From NCBI RefSeq assembly GCF_937616625.2, contig NC_065570.1, forward strand, positions 69,963,665-70,027,664: a DNA stretch of 64,000 nucleotides, in the 5' to 3' direction. Position numbers and translations under genes: made by a program. Below, one piece after another: positions 59,389 to 64,000 of the stretch; the stretch's first letter is position 1, and each line of letters starts with the position of its first letter. Source of the stretch: Mercurialis annua. Its lineage: Eukaryota > Streptophyta > Magnoliopsida > Malpighiales > Euphorbiaceae. Under the pieces are notes generated by a model. The model saw nothing but the letters and a program-made list of their open reading frames with translations. It was not told where the DNA came from and made no database searches.

Positions 59389-59817
59389 AACCCCACGCAT
59401 AGACAGAAGGGAAGAAATAATACCGGAGCACATTAACCAGAGATTTATTACCACAAGACAACAGTTTTACTGTGCACCAAGTATGATGTAATGAATCACA
59501 AAAGGAGACATGCATCTGCTTATATTAACAAAGCTATTTTTAAACGAAATGTATCAACAATGATATATGTAAATCGCTGCTAGCACAATCAATTATGATA
59601 AGTTTCTCCTAAATTCCAACTAGAACTCGAAGCAAATAGTTAATCTATCAGCCTCTATGCATAGAATTGGATAGAAGATCAATTAACATCCCAGAAAGCC
59701 TTGGAATTGAATATTGAATAATAAATAACCAAAAGTTTTCTGTTACAAGATAAAAAGGACGGCTACAACAATGACAGCTACAATACAACAATGGGAATAA
59801 ATCTCACTATGATTACT

Positions 59818-62603
59818 TCACTTGTGGAGGGAACAAACACAATTCTCAATGCCCACATCTGATGCGATACAAGAAGGCTGAACTTGCCCATCTCGATACC
59901 AAGTTGAGCGCTTCTCAACTAATTCATTCAAGAAATCATCCAACTTCTCTACGGTAACATTGGGCATGACCACTACATGTGCAATATTCCCTTGACAAGC
60001 TAGTTGCCATCTGCGAACAAACTCCTCATCTTTTGGCCGCTCAAATACAACTGTGCTGCTGAGCTCATTCAACATAGCACTAATTCCAGCATCACGTAGT
60101 CGATCCTTCAAGTAATGAGCATTTCTGAGACATCTCTGTACCTCTTTCTGGAATCCTTTATAACCTTTTCTGTTGAGAGTGTACCAAAGAAAGATAGGAG
60201 CATGGCCGTTGCGACTGCCCATGATTGTGGCGTCCCTTGAAGCAAGATACTCGACGTTCCTTGACAGAGCATTAATGTGTTCCAGCCTTGTTAGTTGTAC
60301 ACCGCATGGCATTGGACAACCAACAAACTTATGGCCTGATACACTGACACTTCCTATGGGCTTTTTGAAAGAAACCTTTGGTGCCTGTTCATCACCAGAA
60401 ATAATGAGCCAGATAAGTTCAATAAAGTAAAAGTCCATAAACGATGGAAATGAAAAAAAAAAGTAAGGAAAGCAACAAGCTAAACATCCCATAAAAAATA
60501 AGGCAGTGACTTCTGACTGACATAATTATGAAAATCCTCAATCATTATAAAATAATGTGCTCATTTATTTTTTATGTTCCAGCAATCATTAAGCTGGTAT
60601 GACATTAAGAATTTTAAGCTATGGCCAAGTATTAGCTGCAAAGCCCACATTGTATTGAGTTGGATCAATTCCAATTATCCAGCTGCTTGATTCACTGGAT
60701 ATTACAAAATAATGCCTGGAAAGCAGAAACTGAAAAACTATAGTAAGCATACTAAAAAATTGAGTTCCCTAGTGGAAACGCAAATCTTGATGTTGCATAT
60801 GTAGCGGGGTTTTTTTTTCTTGTTAATTTGAGAAGCTAAAACTTGTTTACGCTTCTATGGCATATTCAAACCAACAAAGAGAGCTTGGACTATGAATGTC
60901 TCCCCAAGAAAGTGGGGAAAATTCTAAATTTTCTAGAGCCAAATGGCTTCCCTGCAATGCTGTGATAAGCAGCATAGGAAGAAGGGAGCTCTCGACTTTC
61001 CTACCCTATAATCAAGCACCTTTCTAATAACAGGATTTCAAAATTTAAGCACTTACAAGTTTGACAAAAGGCATCATAAGTCCAAACAAAGCTCCATCGC
61101 AGTGAATGTAGAAACGATCTTTTGTAAATCCACAGTCTTGGAGGGTTTGTATTACAAGATCAAGGTCATCAACAGCTCCTTTGACAGTTGTGCCTGCAAT
61201 AAGAATGCACCAAAATCAATGAAAAATGCACAAGGACAAAGACATGGATATCCAAATCTGCACAATCAGAAAGATACCTATATTAACATTGAGGATTGCT
61301 GGTTTGTCCTTATTAGCGAGTAGTTTAGCTTTAAAATCAGCACAGTCAATTTCACCGGAGATTAGACAGTCAATCTTCACAGATTCCATTCTATACATAC
61401 GAGCTGCTTTGAAGACAGAATAATGAGATTCTCGTGATGCATACAGGATCCCATCTGGAAACACTTCCCTCCTGCATGTAACAAATTTCATTCATTTTAT
61501 TCATTTCCCACATTAAGAAGAAAAAAAACAGAGTAACTCACCCAACTAGAATCCCATGAAGATTTCCTTCTGTACCACAGTTAGTAATATAACCCCAGTA
61601 CTCATTTCGCTCTATCTCCCATAAACGAGCAAACCAATCCAAAACACCAACTTCAAACTGTCTTGAATGGACACCATAGTTGCTCTCAATAAATGGATCG
61701 CCAAGATTGTTAATGGAAAAATGTTGCAACTGTCCCAAAGCACCATAGTCAAAATCCAAGTTATATGGATAACCTGCAACAACAACAAAAATCTGCTAAC
61801 AAAATCTCTTCTTAACCTCTATACCATCCAATTAACAAAAAACTGTTAGTAAACATCAACACCTTGTTTGGAATGTCTGGAGTAGCAAGCTTTCCATTTT
61901 ATTTAGTCAATACCCATGCATGAAAACCTCATCATTGCTAAAATTTAATTCTATTTAACCTCATTTTTGCAAGAACTGAAATAAACATAGGGGAGGATCT
62001 TCCTAGGAAGAGCGTATGGTGGGCAGTTGGCCACCTTATTATTTTGAATCTTTGAAAAAAATATGAATATATCATCTAATACTATAGTTTTTCTACCTTA
62101 AAATAATAAGCACTGCCCACCTTAAAAGTTATGATTTATTTCAAACAAGACGTAATTACGAATCCTTCTGTTTCCAATATTAATTTCAGCATATACGAAT
62201 CAAAATAAAATAAAATAATCCAACCTATTTTTACACAAATCAATGAAACGAAATAAAGCTTACCTAAATGATGCTTGGTGCGTTCCATTAACGTCTTTCT
62301 ATACCGAGCCAAAACACCAGCCATATAAGCATCTTTATCGCCGGTGAACTCATCGTTAGCATCTGGCTCCGTTACCTCCAAACACGAGGTATGCACATTT
62401 CTCCCCAACACAATCTCTCTCTTCACTCCATTTCCCACCGTAACAACCGGTGGCAGAGGCTCCGCTTGAACAACGGCCGTCAGATCAAGTTCCTCAGTTA
62501 AGATCTCCTCCTCCGGTACCGCCTTCGTCTTTCCGTTACCGTTAGAATAAACAGGCGCTGCAGCTTGAGCTTCCATTTGATTATGTCCAGCAACTGCAGA
62601 CAT
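59818..62603 (-). CDS. SDC: Serine decarboxylase (PLP-dependent, group II decarboxylase)
   Basis: Five coding exons on the minus strand (62603-62264, 61773-61542, 61471-61278, 61193-61057, 60384-59818) give 489 residues. If the acceptor TGCAG ending at 62594 is used, translation starts at 62576 (480 residues, [15 protein letters not shown]), which I prefer. Blocks: [73 protein letters not shown], and [16 protein letters not shown] with the Asp that holds the PLP ring nitrogen. The PLP lysine is in [15 protein letters not shown] (Lys320 of the long form). The enzyme converts serine to ethanolamine, the first step to phosphatidylethanolamine and phosphatidylcholine in plants. It was once annotated as a histidine decarboxylase. 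No active-site residue is missing. Confidence 0.93.
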
Positions 62604-62686
62604 GAGATTAACAAGAGATTAGCAATGATAATGTGAGAGTTGAATAAAAATAAGTGTAGATCTGAAATTATTAGCAGTGTGGTTAC

Positions 62687-62746
62687 CTTGAGGAAGAAAT
62701 GGGAAGAGGAGACGGAAGCTGAAGTTTGTTGTGTATTTATAGGTCC
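62687..62746 (-). promoter_or_regulatory. SDC core promoter and leader exon
   Basis: On the minus strand CTATAAATAC (62733-62742) is followed by a short leader ending CTTCCTCAAG and a GTAACC donor near 62687. The matching acceptor would be ATGTCTGCAG, just before TTGCTGGACAT. Confidence 0.6.
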
Positions 62747-63124
62747 ATCAGTTTTGCTCTTTCGCTGAATCGTATGGGGAATCTGCTTTTCGTTGGTCCA
62801 CCTTTTTTAATCATACCAATAAATCAGTGATGCATTTTTGGACACACGTGTATTATTGAGAATGCAAATTATCGATTTTTTTTTAAGACGCCGAGTTTTT
62901 TTTAAAACCATCCCATTTTAAAAATCTCATATTTTATCACAATGTTTTATTTTAAAAGTTTTATTTTTATTTTTAAAAAACTTTAAAATACATCAAATTT
63001 CTTTTTTTTTTTCCTTTTCTAAATCACATTGAAAAGAATTATATGAAAAATTTCATATTATTAATAAAGAATAAAAAAGAAGACACCAATTAATGTGTGT
63101 TTAGTGTTTTTCTAATTTCTATTC
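62747..63124. other. SDC upstream region, AT-rich
   Basis: It contains a GATTTT/AAAATC-type inverted scrap and T runs. No gene is seen. Confidence 0.4.
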
Positions 63125-63320
63125 TTATGCATTTGTAATGTTGCCACCAAGGCACACAACAAAGGGTAAATAAAAATTTATGTTACACATTAACAGAAAG
63201 CGTAAAAAATGACTTTAATGTTATCATTAAAACGCAAAATAAACTTTAATATTGCCACCAAGGCATAAAATTGACCCTAGTGTTGTCAATAAGGCGCAAA
63301 AGTAACCTTACTGATTTTGA
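63125..63320 (+). repeat. Degenerate ~55-bp repeats with GTTGCCACCAAGGC motif
   Basis: TAATGTTGCCACCAAGGCACA, TAATGTTATCATTAAAACGCA, TAATATTGCCACCAAGGCATA and TAGTGTTGTCAATAAGGCGCA follow one another with similar spacing, about four diverged units. Confidence 0.7.
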
Positions 63321-64000
63321 AGGCATAATAAAGGGCCCAATACAGACACTCTCTTTTTAAAAAAAACTCTACCTTTTCTCTAAATAACTCTCTTTATCTT
63401 AATCTTGTGAAGGATAGGAGAAGGTGATTTCCGATCTAAATCGGAAAATCATCTTCTCTCCGTCTAAGTTATTAATATCTCTACGTTTTTCTTTATATTT
63501 ATGTCTTTTTAAATATAAATCTTTCTAGATTTAAAATTTTATTAAGAATTGTTGTAGTTTTTGTTAAATGTTCTTGATAATCGAAGGTGTTGTGAGGTAA
63601 AAATTTATTTTTTTAGAATTTCTTTGAAGATGAAGATCGGAAAACATGAAATTTCAACAGATCTAGCGGATTGAAGATAATTTTTGAATCTATATTGAAG
63701 ATAGGACTTGAAAAGTTTTAAAAATCAAGCGATTTCAAGATTGTAGTCTCAATATTTATGTATTTGGGTAACCTTTTGATAGTTGAAAAAGCTCTATTTG
63801 GTGACTGTATCAAATAGCTCTCATCATTATTTGAGATTAGTTCTTTGAATTTATTGAGGAACTATTTTTTTATATAATTTTCATTTCATCAATGGAAGTT
63901 TTAGCCTTTAAGAAAAAAAAAACAAAGGGCCCAAAATTTAAAGATGAAATTTAACTCCATCTAACAAAAAGTCTAAGTCCCATTTTTAAAAACATTAAAA
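63321..64000. other. Spacer at the right edge
   Basis: A small hairpin (TTTCCGATCTAAATCGGAAA, 63429-63448) lies in a stretch that looks like a transcribed leader (AGGATAGGAGAAGGTGATTT). No reading frame supports a gene. Confidence 0.4.

Overview
The window is nuclear DNA from a flowering plant, most likely a eudicot. The genes have GT-AG introns and plant-only families: a PORR organelle RNA-binding protein, a nodulin-21-type iron transporter, a group I bZIP, CYP722 and serine decarboxylase. The intergenic space is very AT-rich and packed with MITEs, SINE-like pieces and one large Mutator-like transposon. I cannot name the species.

Layout. 1-17 kb is gene-dense. It holds the 3' part of a MINDY-3-type deubiquitinase gene (+), an intronless PORR gene (-), a first QCR6 gene for the complex III hinge protein (+), a trihelix transcription factor (+), and a second QCR6 copy (+). 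Both QCR6 copies are intact 69-residue genes by my exon reconstruction. In each, the start codon appears to be split by an intron (AT|G). Both have site II (TGGGCC/T) promoter elements typical of genes for mitochondrial proteins. The first copy lies head to head with the PORR gene.

16.5-30.8 kb is a repeat-filled gap: hairpin MITEs, a Stowaway element, a possible solo LTR, SINE-like remnants, segmental duplications and one eroded acidic-repeat reading frame. A VIT/CCC1-family iron transporter-like gene (+) sits at 30.9-31.6 kb. 31.6-51 kb is another repeat-rich gap. It contains a retroposed 480-bp element with a 15-bp target duplication and a 5.56-kb Mutator-like element (39233-44795, transposase on -). 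It also contains a nested pair of fold-back MITEs with a perfect 9-bp target duplication.

51-62.7 kb is gene-dense again: a group I (VIP1/RF2-like) bZIP gene (+), a nine-exon CYP722-family P450 (+), and a serine decarboxylase gene (-).

The most unusual structure is the pair of ends of the Mutator-like element. Each end is a back-to-back series of near-perfect palindromes. The outer ~207 bp match between the two ends. Further inward the hairpins continue, but their sequences differ completely between the ends, so the hairpin architecture is kept where the sequence is not. The element still has an almost intact three-exon transposase, and a 461-bp tandem duplication upstream of it.
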